A stretch of 48,444 nt of DNA from an uncultured Alphaproteobacteria bacterium (GCA_944391505.1 CALXTV010000014.1:1-48444), one strand, 5' to 3'; numbered from the stretch's first letter, positions 38,681 to 48,354 are shown. A program made the numbers and translations. The notes: a model not told the origin generated them from the sequence alone.

Positions 38681-40902
38681 TATCCACCCATAAACTTGTT
38701 GTTTTTCGGAAAACCGAACGGAACCAGCTTGCCGACCTGAGCGCGATGTCCGAGCCAGGCCAGCAGATCGGTTTCAACCTTAACGCCGCCGCTGCGGGCA
38801 TAAGAGAAACCTTCCGCCGCATTAAAACTCTGAATATCGGCCAATCCGCCGTCCTTGTATTTCTGCAGCGTTACGCCGCGGCCGCGTGCCATGGTCGGTA
38901 CTTCTTCAACCGGGAAAATCAGCAGTTTGCGGTTGTCGCCGACAACGGCAAGGCTGTCTCCGGTTACCTTAACGCAGAAAGCGGCCGTTTCGCCGTCGCC
39001 GAGGTTCATAATCTTGCGGCCGTTGCGGGTCTGGGCAATGATATGATTTTCGTCGACCATGAAACCCTTCCCGGTATTGGAAGCGATGACATAAGACGCT
39101 TTGGGTTCAAAAACAAAGGCATGGCAGATGCGATCGTTGTTGCCGAGGTCAATCATCAGCCGCAGCGGCTGACCAAATCCGCGGCCGCTGGGAATTTCGG
39201 ACGCCTGAACCGTAAAGAACTTTCCGGAAGTGTCGAAAAAGATAATCCGGTCGGTCGTCTGTGCGTGCAGGGCAATCTGCAATGCGTCGTCGTCCTTAAA
39301 CTTGAAGTCTTCATTAAGTGCCGCGTGACCTTTGATGCAGCGTATCCAGCCTTTTTGCGACAAAATGACCGTAATCGGTTCTTTTTCGACAAAGACTTCC
39401 AACGGCACTTCAATTTCTTCCGAAACTTCGGCAAATTCGGTACGGCGTTTGCCCAGAGCCGTCTTTTTGCCGAATTTTTCGCGAATGGCCTTGATTTCCT
39501 CGGCCAGAGCCTGCCAACGTTTGCTTTCGTCGCCAAGCAAGGCCTCAAGTTCGCCCTTTTCGGCCGAAAGATCGTCAAATTCACGGCGGATTTCGGTTTC
39601 TTCCAATTTGCGCAGAGAACGCAGCTTCATGTTCAAAATTGCTTCGGCCTGATTTTCGGTCAGCGAAAATTCTTTCATCATTACCGCTTTGGCATCATCC
39701 TCTTCACGGATAATACGGATAATTTCGTCCAGATTAAGATAGGCAATCAGGTATCCGGACAAGATTTCGAGACGGTTGTTTATCTTGTCCAGACGATATT
39801 GGGAGCGACGTTTCAGAACATTGTGGCGGTGATTCAAAAATTCGACCAATACGTCTTTAATGCACATAACCCGCGGAACCCCGTCGGAATCAAGAACGTT
39901 CATGTTCATCGGGAAGCGGCTCTCCAGGTCGGTATTCTTAAACAGATGTTCCATCAGCAGATTTGCATCAACCGTGCGGTTCTTCGGTTCAAGAACAATG
40001 CGGACGTCGTGGGCCGATTCATCACGAATGTCGCTTAGCATGGGCAATTTCTTGTCCATCAGCAACTGGGCGATTTTTTCAATCAGTTTGGATTTGATGA
40101 CCTGATACGGAATTTCGGTAACAATAATCTGATACTGGCCGTGACCGAGGTCTTCCTTCTCCCATTTGGCACGGATGCGGAAAGTTCCCCGTCCCTGCTT
40201 ATAGGTGTTGAGTATGCTGTCAAAACTGTCAATGATAATGCCACCGGTCGGAAAATCGGGACCTTTTATGCGGCGAACCAGCGGTTCTATTTCGCAGTCG
40301 GGTTTTTCAATCAGATAAAGCAACGCGTCACAAACTTCGCTCAGGTTGTGCGGCGGAATATTGGTGGCCATGCCGACGGCTATGCCGGCCGATCCGTTGC
40401 AGAGCAGATTGGGCACCATGGACGGCATAACAACGGGTTCTTCTTCTTCGCCGTCATAGGTTTCGCGAAAATCAACGGCATTGTCATTAAGGCCCTCCAT
40501 CAGAGCCATGGCAAATTCGGTCAACCGGGCTTCCGTATAACGCATGGCGGCGGCGCCGTCACCGTCAATATTGCCAAAGTTGCCCTGGCCGTCAACCAGC
40601 GGATAGCGCACGGAAAAATCCTGTGCCAGACGCACCATGGCGCCGTAAACGGCACTGTCGCCGTGCGGGTGATATTTACCAATGACATCGCCGACGACGC
40701 GGGCACATTTCTTAAAGCCGGATTTCGGATCCAGATGCAGCTGGCGCATGGCAAAAAGCAGGCGGCGGTGAACCGGCTTCAGTCCGTCACGGACATCGGG
40801 AAGCGCACGGTCGACAATGGTCGACATGGCATAAGACAAATATCTTTTGCTCAGTTCCTCCGAGAGATGAACATCTTTGATTTTCTCTTCTACTTCCTGC
40901 AT
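38680..40902 (-). CDS. parC: DNA topoisomerase IV subunit A
   Basis: ParC is the breaking-rejoining subunit that unlinks replicated chromosomes together with ParE. The 740-residue protein has the winged-helix core with [34 protein letters not shown] and the catalytic tyrosine Y122 in [10 protein letters not shown]. The coiled-coil gate and a C-terminal beta-pinwheel follow. Length and the absence of a GyrA box support ParC rather than GyrA. In the quinolone-resistance region S83 is kept but the position equal to E. coli Glu84 is Gly87. The start has only a weak ribosome-binding site. It lies 22 bases after recO and shares its last base with the DUF6898-like start. Confidence 0.95.
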   Translation of the reverse strand: MQEVEEKIKDVHLSEELSKRYLSYAMSTIVDRALPDVRDGLKPVHRRLLFAMRQLHLDPKSGFKKCARVVGDVIGKYHPHGDSAVYGAMVRLAQDFSVRYPLVDGQGNFGNIDGDGAAAMRYTEARLTEFAMALMEGLNDNAVDFRETYDGEEEEPVVMPSMVPNLLCNGSAGIAVGMATNIPPHNLSEVCDALLYLIEKPDCEIEPLVRRIKGPDFPTGGIIIDSFDSILNTYKQGRGTFRIRAKWEKEDLGHGQYQIIVTEIPYQVIKSKLIEKIAQLLMDKKLPMLSDIRDESAHDVRIVLEPKNRTVDANLLMEHLFKNTDLESRFPMNMNVLDSDGVPRVMCIKDVLVEFLNHRHNVLKRRSQYRLDKINNRLEILSGYLIAYLNLDEIIRIIREEDDAKAVMMKEFSLTENQAEAILNMKLRSLRKLEETEIRREFDDLSAEKGELEALLGDESKRWQALAEEIKAIREKFGKKTALGKRRTEFAEVSEEIEVPLEVFVEKEPITVILSQKGWIRCIKGHAALNEDFKFKDDDALQIALHAQTTDRIIFFDTSGKFFTVQASEIPSGRGFGQPLRLMIDLGNNDRICHAFVFEPKASYVIASNTGKGFMVDENHIIAQTRNGRKIMNLGDGETAAFCVKVTGDSLAVVGDNRKLLIFPVEEVPTMARGRGVTLQKYKDGGLADIQSFNAAEGFSYARSGGVKVETDLLAWLGHRAQVGKLVPFGFPKNNKFMGG

Positions 40903-40924
40903 GTCATAAATACTCTAAAAACGT

Positions 40925-41641
40925 TTATAGGCCTAAGTTATGCAGCAAATTAGCACGGTTTTTCGGGAATTTCAAGTTGTGAGTCTGAAAAAAGTTTTTG
41001 TTGAGGAAAAACTCGGTCATGCGCAGCAGGTCGGCCACTTCCGAGGGCTCCGGATTGTAATTTTTATCGACAATATAATGCGGAAATCTGAACAGTCGGC
41101 TTTTATAGGGTTCTCCGGCTTCGGCACAAACGGCGCGACCGGTTTTCGGCGAGACGTAAGCCAGATTTTCGGTTGTGCCGGTGGCTGAACATTCGCTGAG
41201 GTCAAGCCCTATACCGAGAAAATCAAGGAGATAAAATTCAAAGTAAGAATAATGAACTATCCAGTTTTTTTCATCTATAAAATTAAAAAAGCTGTCTATC
41301 ATATAATAAAAACGCTCTAATTCTGCTTTTTCTGGCATGCAGGCATCGGCCAGTTCACAAAAGGCTGAAAGGGCGGACAGTTTGTCCATGCTGCCGAGAA
41401 AGCGAACCGCTGTCGGTTTGAGCAGTTCGGTACGGAAAGAAAGCATGTTTTCTTCAATCCGGGCATAAGCGTCTATCGAAATCAGATTGCCGGGCTGAAA
41501 AACGCCGAGGTTCTTTTTGCTGTATCCGCCTCTCACATAGCCGACAAGCTTGCCGTGCGTACGGGTTATTACCGTTAAAATCAGAGAGGTTTCACCATGT
41601 TTTCTGACTTTGATAATGTATCCTTCGTCCGTGAATTGCAA
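40925..41641 (-). CDS. recO: DNA repair protein RecO (TTG start)
   Basis: RecO helps load RecA on SSB-coated single-stranded DNA. The 238-residue protein has the N-terminal OB fold (FTDEGYIIKVRKHGETSLIL, then TRTHGKLVGYVRGGYSKKN) and a helical C-terminal domain with LDFLGIGLDLSECSATG and YVSPKTGRAVC. The start codon is TTG, supported by GAGGG seven bases upstream and by the fit of MQFTDEGYII to the family N-terminus; no ATG exists nearby. It starts two bases after the stop of a 42-aa membrane peptide gene. Confidence 0.9.
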   Translation of the reverse strand: MQFTDEGYIIKVRKHGETSLILTVITRTHGKLVGYVRGGYSKKNLGVFQPGNLISIDAYARIEENMLSFRTELLKPTAVRFLGSMDKLSALSAFCELADACMPEKAELERFYYMIDSFFNFIDEKNWIVHYSYFEFYLLDFLGIGLDLSECSATGTTENLAYVSPKTGRAVCAEAGEPYKSRLFRFPHYIVDKNYNPEPSEVADLLRMTEFFLNKNFFQTHNLKFPKNRANLLHNLGL

Positions 41642-41643
41642 AA

Positions 41644-41772
41644 TTATTCCCTCGACATCACTTCATAGACCCAGGATGGCGGATTGGCGTCAAACTGCCA
41701 GGCGGAGAGAACGGCCAGCAAAGCACAGGCCAGGAGCAGCCAGAATCCCCGTTGTTTGAAAAAATCTTTCAT
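41644..41772 (-). CDS. 42-aa single-pass membrane peptide between kdsA and recO
   Basis: The frame MKDFFKQRGFWLLLACALL continues with a hydrophobic helix to AVLSAW and then a short polar tail ending VMSRE. It encodes a basic N-terminus and one membrane helix, so an inner-membrane micropeptide with its tail outside. GAGAAAA precedes the ATG, the stop is two bases before the recO TTG start, and the gene lies between a terminator and recO, so it is probably the first gene of the recO-parC unit. Function is unknown, and a conserved-family search has not been done. Confidence 0.6.
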   Translation of the reverse strand: MKDFFKQRGFWLLLACALLAVLSAWQFDANPPSWVYEVMSRE

Positions 41773-41783
41773 CTTGTTTTTCT

Positions 41784-41817
41784 CAAAAAGTTCTCCCCGA
41801 AACGTGTCCGGGGAGAA
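41784..41817 (-). terminator. Intrinsic terminator after kdsA
   Basis: TTCTCCCCG (41791-41799) pairs with CGGGGAGAA (41809-41817). On the minus strand it is followed by CTTTTTG. It ends the kdsA transcript just after its stop. Confidence 0.85.
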
Positions 41818-41826
41818 GATGTTTAA

Positions 41827-42672
41827 TTAATAGTCGTGAATGATTGACTTGGTAACTTTATCGTAAGTCATCAACTCGTTTAAGACCCGCTTCATGTCCT
41901 TGAGCGGTATCATGTTCGGACCGTCGGACAGAGCCTTGTCCGGGTTGTCGTGGGTTTCGATGAACACCGCGGCCACACCAACGGCAACGGCCGCTCGGGC
42001 AAGTACCGGCGCAAATTCGCGCTGACCGCCCGAAGTGCCGCCCTGCCCGCTGGGCTGCTGAACCGAGTGAGTCGCGTCAAAAATAACCGGGCAGCCTGTT
42101 TCTCTTGCCATAATCGGTAAACCGCGGAAGTCCGTTACCAGCGTATTATAGCCGAAACTGGCACCGCGTTCGGTCAGGCAAACGTTGACATTTCCCGAAT
42201 CTTCGGCCTTTTTGACAATGTGCTTCATATCCCAGGGAGCGCAAAACTGGCCTTTTTTGATGTTAACGACCTTGCCGGTTTTGGCAGCGGCGACAACCAA
42301 GTCGGTCTGACGGCACAAAAAAGCAGGAATTTGAAGCATATCGACATATTGAGAGACAATTTCGCATTGTTCCTTTTCGTGAACGTCGGTAACAATCGGA
42401 ATGTTATTATACAGTTTCTTTATTTCTTCAAAAGTACGCATTCCCTCTTCCAATCCGACACCGCGGGCGCCGTTGATGGAGGTGCGGTTGGCTTTGTCAA
42501 AGGAAGCTTTGAAAATGTAGTTTATGCCGAGTTCTTTGGTGATTTCAACCATGGCACCGGCCATGTCAATCGCGTGTTGACGGCTTTCAATCTGACAAGG
42601 TCCGGCAAGCAGTGCCAACGGCAGTTTGTTGCCGATTTTAAAGCTCCCGATTTCAATTGTTCTTTGTTCCAT
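41827..42672 (-). CDS. kdsA: 3-deoxy-8-phosphooctulonate synthase (KDO-8-P synthase)
   Basis: KdsA condenses phosphoenolpyruvate and arabinose 5-phosphate to KDO-8-phosphate, committing carbon to lipopolysaccharide inner core. The 281-residue TIM barrel shows LALLAGPCQIESRQHAID, YIFKASFDKANRTS, GVGLEEGMRTFEEIK, IVTDVHEKEQ, PAFLCRQTDLVVAAAKTGK and VIFDATHSVQQPSG. The Cys in AGPCQIES and the metal-site residues are those of the family. AAAGGA precedes the ATG. It follows pyrG by 164 bases on the same strand and is closed by a terminator. Confidence 0.96.
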   Translation of the reverse strand: MEQRTIEIGSFKIGNKLPLALLAGPCQIESRQHAIDMAGAMVEITKELGINYIFKASFDKANRTSINGARGVGLEEGMRTFEEIKKLYNNIPIVTDVHEKEQCEIVSQYVDMLQIPAFLCRQTDLVVAAAKTGKVVNIKKGQFCAPWDMKHIVKKAEDSGNVNVCLTERGASFGYNTLVTDFRGLPIMARETGCPVIFDATHSVQQPSGQGGTSGGQREFAPVLARAAVAVGVAAVFIETHDNPDKALSDGPNMIPLKDMKRVLNELMTYDKVTKSIIHDY

Positions 42673-42836
42673 AATGCTTTTCCTTTGCGGCTTGGTTAAG
42701 AATAATTTGTTTTAACAGGTTTGGCAGAATTTGGCAACTCCGCATTTCAGGTATTAAACAGAAACGCTTTTGCAGACCCCTTATTAATTCCGGATACTTG
42801 AGTTTTAAAACTGCCAAACGAGCAAGCGTTTTGAAG
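42673..42836 (-). other. pyrG-kdsA intergenic gap with an open frame of uncertain meaning
   Basis: The minus-strand frame stays open through this 164-base gap and reads LARLAVLKLKYPELIRGLQ followed by polar residues, then runs into kdsA in another frame and ends at 42653. The piece looks more protein-like than chance and faintly recalls a C-terminal segment of KAP-type P-loop NTPases. It has no start of its own apart from pyrG sequence, so it could be a decayed gene fragment or coincidence. The kdsA ribosome-binding site lies at its end. No terminator is seen. Confidence 0.25.
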
Positions 42837-44504
42837 TTACAGCAGCCGGCTCTTGTCAATTGCCGCTTTAACAAAAGACACAAACAGCGGGTGCGGCGCA
42901 AAAGGTCTGGATTTAAGCTCCGGGTGAAACTGAACGCCGATAAACCAGGGATGATCCAGACGTTCGCAGATTTCGGGAAGTTTGCCGTCGGGCGATTTTG
43001 CGGCAATAATCATACCGGCTTTGCGCAGCTGGTCCTCATATTTCATGTTGACCTCGTAGCGGTGACGATGACGTTCGGAAATTTTATCGGTACCGTAAAT
43101 TTTATAAACCAGAGAATCTTTGCTCAGAACCGCCTGATAGGCTCCCAGGCGCATGGTGCCGCCCAAATCGCCGTCTTTGTGACGAACCTGTTTGGCGCCG
43201 TCCTTATCCCATTCGGTCATCAGACCGACCACCGGTTCGCAGGCTTTGCCAAACTCTGTGGTACCGGCGGTTTTGATGCCGGCGACGTTGCGCATGGTTT
43301 CAATGACGGACAGCTGCATACCGAAGCAAATTCCCAAAAACGGCACTTTATGTTCGCGGGCATATTTAATAGCCAGCATTTTACCCTCGGTTCCGCGTTC
43401 GCCAAAGCCTCCGGGAACCAGAATACCATTGACTTCGGCCAGATATGTGGCCGGATTTTCCTGTTCCAGAAGCTCGGAATCAATCCATTTGATGCGGACT
43501 TTGAATTTGTTGGCAATTCCGCCGTGGGTCAGCGCTTCGTTCAGTGACTTATAGGCTTCCAGCAGCTGGGTATATTTGCCGACGACAGCGATTTTAACCT
43601 CGCCTTCCGGGCAGCGAATCGTGTTGACGATGTTTTCCCATTTGCTCAAATCGGGTTCTTTGCCGCAGTCCAGGCCGAAATGTTTGCAAACTTGTGTATC
43701 CATGCCCTCATGAGAATAAGCTACCGGCACCTGATAAATGGTATCGACGTCCAAAGCGGCAATGACGTTGTCTTCACGAATGTTGCAGAACAAGGCGATT
43801 TTGCGCTTTTCATTCTGCGGAATCGGCGTTTGCGAGCGGCAAAGCAGCATATCCGGCTGAATCCCGTATTCCTGAAGCTTTTTGACAGAGTGCTGGGTGG
43901 GCTTGGTTTTCAGCTCGCCGGCCGTCGGAATATAAGGCAGCAGCGTTACGTGAATAAACATAACCCGGTCGCGTCCCAGGTCGTAAGCAACCTGACGAAT
44001 TGCCTCCAGATAGGGCTGACCTTCAATGTCGCCGACGGTGCCGCCGATTTCGCAAAGCACGAAATCTTCATCGGAGACGTCAGAATAGATAAAATCTTTG
44101 ATTTCGTTGGTAACATGAGGAATGACCTGAATGGTGGCGCCAAGATAATCGCCGTGGCGTTCCTTGTCGATAACGCGTTGATAGATTTTTCCGGTTGTGA
44201 CACTGTCGGTGCTTTTGGCCGGGACACCCGAAAAACGTTCATAATGTCCAAGGTCGAGATCGGCTTCGGTTCCGTCGTCGGTAACAAAAACTTCACCGTG
44301 TTGATAAGGGCTCATGGTGCCGGGGTCGACGTTCAGGTACGGATCCAGTTTGCGCAGGCGGACTTTGAAGCCCCTCGCCTGCAGAATGGAAGCCAGCGAA
44401 GCCGACGCCAGCCCCTTGCCGAGCGAAGAAACGACCCCGCCGGTGATAAAAATGAATTTTGCTTTGGTTGACAATACTTTATTCAGATTTGCCAGTTCAG
44501 TCAT
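42837..44504 (-). CDS. pyrG: CTP synthase
   Basis: PyrG aminates UTP to CTP using glutamine and ATP. The synthetase domain starts [20 protein letters not shown], with [19 protein letters not shown], and ends near residue 270. The glutamine amidotransferase domain follows, with nucleophile Cys in [10 protein letters not shown] and the His/Glu dyad in [12 protein letters not shown]. From the second ATG (44504) it is 555 residues; an ATG at 44519 adds five residues and is also possible. GGGA lies nine bases before the chosen start. The neighbours secG and tpiA are upstream on the same strand, the usual alphaproteobacterial order. Confidence 0.96.
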   Translation of the reverse strand: MTELANLNKVLSTKAKFIFITGGVVSSLGKGLASASLASILQARGFKVRLRKLDPYLNVDPGTMSPYQHGEVFVTDDGTEADLDLGHYERFSGVPAKSTDSVTTGKIYQRVIDKERHGDYLGATIQVIPHVTNEIKDFIYSDVSDEDFVLCEIGGTVGDIEGQPYLEAIRQVAYDLGRDRVMFIHVTLLPYIPTAGELKTKPTQHSVKKLQEYGIQPDMLLCRSQTPIPQNEKRKIALFCNIREDNVIAALDVDTIYQVPVAYSHEGMDTQVCKHFGLDCGKEPDLSKWENIVNTIRCPEGEVKIAVVGKYTQLLEAYKSLNEALTHGGIANKFKVRIKWIDSELLEQENPATYLAEVNGILVPGGFGERGTEGKMLAIKYAREHKVPFLGICFGMQLSVIETMRNVAGIKTAGTTEFGKACEPVVGLMTEWDKDGAKQVRHKDGDLGGTMRLGAYQAVLSKDSLVYKIYGTDKISERHRHRYEVNMKYEDQLRKAGMIIAAKSPDGKLPEICERLDHPWFIGVQFHPELKSRPFAPHPLFVSFVKAAIDKSRLL

Positions 44505-44535
44505 CAGTACAATTCCCATCTAAAATAACGGTTGT

Positions 44536-44575
44536 TTAAAAGTGACAAAGGCACCGTCTCGAAAGAGGGTGCCTT
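44536..44575 (-). terminator. Hairpin terminator/attenuator between secG and pyrG
   Basis: AAGGCACC (44548-44555) pairs with GGTGCCTT (44568-44575), with an inner CTC-GAAA-GAG tetraloop hairpin. On the minus strand it is followed by TTTGTCACTTTT. It terminates tpiA-secG transcription or attenuates read-through into pyrG. Confidence 0.65.
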
Positions 44576-44596
44576 ATGTCTGAAATGTGCGGTCAT

Positions 44597-44914
44597 TTAT
44601 TTTCCGGCCACCGGTGCGCTCGGTGCGGCGGGTTCGGTCTGAGCCGCCGGAGCCTGTTCCAAAATGGAAGTCGGCTTGGGTTGAACGCCCTTATAATAAA
44701 TTGAAAGCGAAATGCTGGTCAGAAAGAATATCGTGGCCAGAATAGCCGTCATGCGGGTAAGCATGTTTCCGGTGCCGCGGGCGCTTAAAAACGAACTGGC
44801 GCCGCTGCCGCCGCCCAGGCCGTCAAGAGCACCGCCGCCGGAGCGCTGCATTAAAATCAGGCTTACCAGAAAAATTGCAACCAGCAGGTGGACGACCAAT
44901 AAAACTGTTTCCAT
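44597..44914 (-). CDS. secG: Preprotein translocase subunit SecG
   Basis: SecG is the small stimulatory subunit of the SecYEG channel. The 105-residue protein has two membrane helices (METVLLVVHLLVAIFLVSLI and LTRMTAILATIFFLTSISLS). They are separated by the conserved loop LMQRSGGGALDGLGGGSG, and an Ala/Pro-rich tail follows as in other alphaproteobacteria. AGGAAG precedes the ATG. It lies 26 bases after tpiA. Confidence 0.95.
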   Translation of the reverse strand: METVLLVVHLLVAIFLVSLILMQRSGGGALDGLGGGSGASSFLSARGTGNMLTRMTAILATIFFLTSISLSIYYKGVQPKPTSILEQAPAAQTEPAAPSAPVAGK

Positions 44915-44940
44915 ATTTTTACTTCCTTATTTTTTGAGTT

Positions 44941-45705
44941 CTATTTTCCACAAACGTTTTTGGCTATTGCCATAAAATCGGCAACTTTAAGGCTAGCACC
45001 GCCAATCAATGCGCCGTCGACATCGGGCAAAGAAAGAAATTCTTTGGCATTGGCCGGTTTGACGGAACCGCCGTAGAGAATTTTCATTTTATTGGCATTG
45101 CCTTTGCCGATTTTTCCGGCCAGAGCCTTGCGGACGGCCGCATGAACTTCTTCGACATCGGCAGCCGTCGGGGTCTTCCCTGTGCCGATGGCCCATACGG
45201 GTTCATAAGCGATAACCGTATCGGTTGCGGTTGAATCTTCCGGAACTGAGCCTAAAATCTGCTTGCGGCAGACATCAATGGTTTTTCCGGCATCACGCTC
45301 TGCCTCGGTTTCGCCGATGCAAATAACCGTTTTGAGGCCGGCAGCATGAGCGGCCGCGGCTTTTTTGCAGACAAGTTCGTCGGATTCAAAATGATCGGCG
45401 CGGCGCTCGGAATGGCCGACGATGACATAAGTACAGCCCAAATCTTTGAGCATCAGCGGGCTGATGTCGCCGGTATGCGCGCCTTTCTCGGCAAAATGCA
45501 CATCTTGGGCGCCGAGTGCCACCTTGGCTCCGCGCAAAGCTTTTTTCACCGATGAGAGCAGCGTGAACGGCGGACAGACCAGAAATTCACATTCAGATTT
45601 TCCGAAAGCCTTGACTTCCTGGGCGATTCCCTTTGCCAGAGCAACGCCGTCTTCCAAAAGGCCGTTCATTTTCCAGTTTCCAGCAATAAGTTTTTTTCTT
45701 GCCAT
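44941..45705 (-). CDS. tpiA: Triose-phosphate isomerase
   Basis: TpiA interconverts dihydroxyacetone phosphate and glyceraldehyde 3-phosphate. The 254-residue barrel has the substrate-binding AGNWKMNG (Asn and Lys), the catalytic His in YVIVGHSERR, the catalytic Glu in IAYEPVWAIGTGKTPT, and the phosphate loop YGGSVKPANA with GALIGGASL. The ATG at 45705 has AGGA upstream; the two extra upstream codons begin with TTG and are ignored. It is divergent from ppiD across a 174-bp promoter region. Confidence 0.96.
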   Translation of the reverse strand: MARKKLIAGNWKMNGLLEDGVALAKGIAQEVKAFGKSECEFLVCPPFTLLSSVKKALRGAKVALGAQDVHFAEKGAHTGDISPLMLKDLGCTYVIVGHSERRADHFESDELVCKKAAAAHAAGLKTVICIGETEAERDAGKTIDVCRKQILGSVPEDSTATDTVIAYEPVWAIGTGKTPTAADVEEVHAAVRKALAGKIGKGNANKMKILYGGSVKPANAKEFLSLPDVDGALIGGASLKVADFMAIAKNVCGK

Positions 45706-45807
45706 AATCAAAATCCTTTTAACCTGTAGTTTTCATTGTCGTCTTTGTAGCACAACAAAAATATATTTTCCAGTCAAAAAAACTTTTCAACACGAATATT
45801 TATAAGA

Positions 45808-45837
45808 TTGCATAAATTATTAAAATTACCTTATAAT
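45808..45837 (+). promoter_or_regulatory. Sigma-70-type promoter for ppiD
   Basis: TTGCAT (45808-45813), an 18-base spacer and a perfect TATAAT (45832-45837) lie 43 bases before the ppiD start. Confidence 0.7.
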
Positions 45838-45879
45838 AGCCGAAGCTTAAAATTAACAGTTTTATAGGATTTTTCAGCA

Positions 45880-47760
45880 ATGATGGATAAGTTAGCAAAA
45901 GCTCAGAAAAACTGGTTGTCAAAACTGATTTTGATTTTGACGGCGTTGAGCTTTATGTCTTTGTTTGGGGTTTCGGGGTATATTACCGGCGCGTCAAGAA
46001 ATAAGCCGGTTATTAAAGTGGACGACATCAAGATATCGCAGCAGCAGTTCGGTATGCTTTTCGAACAGGAGCAGCAGATGGCACGCAGTTTGTTCGGCGA
46101 CGCTCTGCAGATTAATGACGAAATCCGCAATGCCATGCTGCAGGGTTTGGTGCAGCGCGAACTGACCAATGCCATCATTGAACGAACTGCCGAAAAGCTG
46201 AACATCAGCATCAGCGACAATCTGGTGCGCAAAATCATTTATTCGCAGGCGGAGTTTCTGGACGCCAACGGCAATTTCAGCCTGGAGCGTCTGCGCCGGG
46301 TTCTGTCCGCATCCGGCTGGAGCGAGCAGCGTTATATTGACGCTCTGAAAAAAGACATCATCAAGCAGCAGTTGATTCAGAACCCCTCCTCGAACATGAA
46401 TGTTCCCGAAGTCCTGCTTGACAGGCTGGCCAAGGCCGAGAGCCAGAAAAAAACTTTTAAGTATATTGTCGTTGATCCGGCGAAAGTTAAGATTGATCGC
46501 AAAATTACGCCGGAAGAAACCGAACAATATTACGAAGACTTCAATACCAACTTTATTGAACCGGAAAAACGCGACGTTTCCTTCATTACGCTGTCCATAG
46601 ACGACATGGCCGAAAAAGTTGTGCCGGAAGAAGCCGATATTGAAGCCTATTACGAGGAAAATATCGGACAGTTTGAAACGCCCGAAACCCGTGAAATTCT
46701 GCAAATGGTTTTTGACAAGCAGGAAGATGCCGACAAAGCCATGGAAGAATTGAAAAAAGGCCGGGATTTTTATGATGTTGCCAAAGAAGTCGCCGGACAG
46801 GACAAAGAGACAACGGATTTGGGATATGTGGCCAAAGATTTGCTGATTGCCGAAATGGCCGATGAGGTTTTTGCCGCACAGAAAGGCGATGTTACCGGGC
46901 CGGCGAAGTCTGATTTGGGCTGGCATATCATGAAAATTGCCGATATTCGGGCAGGCTCCAAGGCTGATAAGGCTCAGGCTCGCAAAAGAATCATCGAAAC
47001 GCTGAAAAAAGAGCGCGCTTATGACGAGGCTTATACGATTGCTGCCGAAATAGAAGATAAAATCGGCGGCGGCGCAACGCTGGAAGACATTGCCAAGGAA
47101 ATGAACGTTAAAATTCAGAAAGTCAAAGGTTTGGGCGAAGACGGAAAATATGCCGAAGCTCCGGCCGGTTATGAGAATATTCTGAAATCAACCGAATTTG
47201 TTGATACCGCTTTTTCTTATAATATTGACGAAATAAGTCAGGTTACCGAAACCGATGACGGTTTTGTCATTGCCCGGGTTGACCGGATTGCCGACGCGCA
47301 CCCCATTCCGATGGAGGAAGTCAAAGGCGAAATCGAAAAAATGTGGGAAGTTAATGAACGTTCGGCCATTGCGCAGGAGATTGTCAACGATGTTGTGCAT
47401 GATCTTGAGAACGGCGATAAAATAGATGAAGTCGGACGGCGTTTTGATCTGGTCGTGAAAACGACCCAACCCCTGCTCCGCAGCGGCAGCTTTGAAGGAC
47501 TTTCGCAAACGGCCATGATTGAGCTGTTTCAGGAAGATCTCGGACGCCCGAAGCTTATCCCGCAAGGAGAAGAAAAAATTATTGCCGTGGCCGATAATAT
47601 TGTCGATAAAGGTGAAAATCCGTCAGATGCCGTTATTGACGGCGTTAAACGCAGAGCTCGGATTGACCTTAGTCAGGACGTTGCGTCGGCTCTGGTTAAC
47701 AGTTTTGGCGAAGACTATGACGTGCGGGTCAAGTATCGCCTTATCGGTCTTGCCGATTAG
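45880..47760 (+). CDS. ppiD: PpiD-type membrane-anchored periplasmic peptidyl-prolyl isomerase/chaperone
   Basis: PpiD sits at the SecYEG exit and assists folding of exported proteins. The 626-residue protein has a cytoplasmic start, one membrane helix (about 15-36, LSKLILILTALSFMSLFGVS), and a SurA-like chaperone domain with VIKVDDIKISQQQFGMLF and MLQGLVQRELTNAIIERTA. A parvulin (rotamase) domain at about 250-360 contains YYEENIGQFETPETREILQ, DLGYVAKDLL and KSDLGWHIMKI. A C-terminal chaperone region follows. The ATG at 45880 and the next codon ATG are equivalent starts. Opposite tpiA-secG, this is the conserved alphaproteobacterial location. Confidence 0.92.
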   Translation: MMDKLAKAQKNWLSKLILILTALSFMSLFGVSGYITGASRNKPVIKVDDIKISQQQFGMLFEQEQQMARSLFGDALQINDEIRNAMLQGLVQRELTNAIIERTAEKLNISISDNLVRKIIYSQAEFLDANGNFSLERLRRVLSASGWSEQRYIDALKKDIIKQQLIQNPSSNMNVPEVLLDRLAKAESQKKTFKYIVVDPAKVKIDRKITPEETEQYYEDFNTNFIEPEKRDVSFITLSIDDMAEKVVPEEADIEAYYEENIGQFETPETREILQMVFDKQEDADKAMEELKKGRDFYDVAKEVAGQDKETTDLGYVAKDLLIAEMADEVFAAQKGDVTGPAKSDLGWHIMKIADIRAGSKADKAQARKRIIETLKKERAYDEAYTIAAEIEDKIGGGATLEDIAKEMNVKIQKVKGLGEDGKYAEAPAGYENILKSTEFVDTAFSYNIDEISQVTETDDGFVIARVDRIADAHPIPMEEVKGEIEKMWEVNERSAIAQEIVNDVVHDLENGDKIDEVGRRFDLVVKTTQPLLRSGSFEGLSQTAMIELFQEDLGRPKLIPQGEEKIIAVADNIVDKGENPSDAVIDGVKRRARIDLSQDVASALVNSFGEDYDVRVKYRLIGLAD

Positions 47761-47776
47761 CCGCGGTTGAGAAAAC

Positions 47777-47808
47777 AAAGGCCTCGTTTTGTACGGGGTC
47801 TTTTTTTT
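47777..47808 (+). terminator. Intrinsic terminator after ppiD
   Basis: AAGGCCTCG (47779-47786 region) pairs with CGGGGTCTT (47794-47802 region) including wobbles, followed by eight T residues. Confidence 0.8.
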
Positions 47809-47977
47809 GATATTTTTTGTCTAGACAGTTTCGTCAAAATGTGGTATTTTGTTTTCTGATGAAAAATTAGTATGTTGATTATGATGCGGTTGATGTGAAA
47901 CTCTTAATTTGAGATTAAGACTTTCTCAATGCTGATTTTTCTTTCTCAGAAAATGTCAAACTAAAAATCATAAAAAA

Positions 47978-48337
47978 ATGAAAAAGATTGCAAAAAAAGC
48001 CGGACTGGTAATTATCGCGGCAGTCGTTGTTTTAGGAGTTTACGCCGGTTATTTGTTTCTGATGACCGGACAGTGGTATTCCATGGAAGCCTTTACAAAT
48101 TCCCTTTTTGAAGAAGATCTGAAAGCTTCCCCGTCTTTGACCATTACCGAAGTTTCCGGCGGCTATCTTTCCTGGAGCCGGACGGTTAAACTAAGCAACG
48201 GTAAGACAATATTTTTCCACCGGAACAATAATCCGAGTGCATGGAAACTTGAACCCGGCCAGAAAATTGCCATTTATGTTACGGCGAAAGACGCAGCCAA
48301 AGAAAAAAGTTTCTGCGGCGCTTATGAGAAAAGATAA
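47978..48337 (+). CDS. Small membrane-anchored hypothetical protein
   Basis: I do not recognise this 119-residue protein. It has a basic start (MKKIAKKAG), one membrane helix (residues 9-29, LVIIAAVVVLGVYAGYLFLM) and a periplasmic beta-rich domain: SLTITEVSGGYLSWSRTVKL, SNGKTIFFHRNNNPSAW and GQKIAIYVTAKD. A single Cys lies near the end. No strong Shine-Dalgarno sequence is present; A-rich sequence precedes the ATG. The 217-base gap before it holds a small hairpin, TCTTAAT (47902-47908) with ATTAAGA (47914-47920). A strong terminator follows the gene, supporting its reality. Confidence 0.65.
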   Translation: MKKIAKKAGLVIIAAVVVLGVYAGYLFLMTGQWYSMEAFTNSLFEEDLKASPSLTITEVSGGYLSWSRTVKLSNGKTIFFHRNNNPSAWKLEPGQKIAIYVTAKDAAKEKSFCGAYEKR

Positions 48338-48354
48338 AAAAATCGGAAACCCTT

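Noticed and set aside
38746-40038. 430-aa plus-strand open frame opposite parC
   Set aside because: It is a shadow of parC caused by codon bias; it has no domain or plausible start.
41550-41759. 69-aa plus-strand frame over recO start and the micropeptide
   Set aside because: It runs antisense to recO and the 42-aa peptide gene, and lacks a ribosome-binding site and family features.
45994-46926. 310-aa minus-strand frame opposite ppiD
   Set aside because: Phe/Ile/Gly-rich antisense shadow of a clear PpiD gene.
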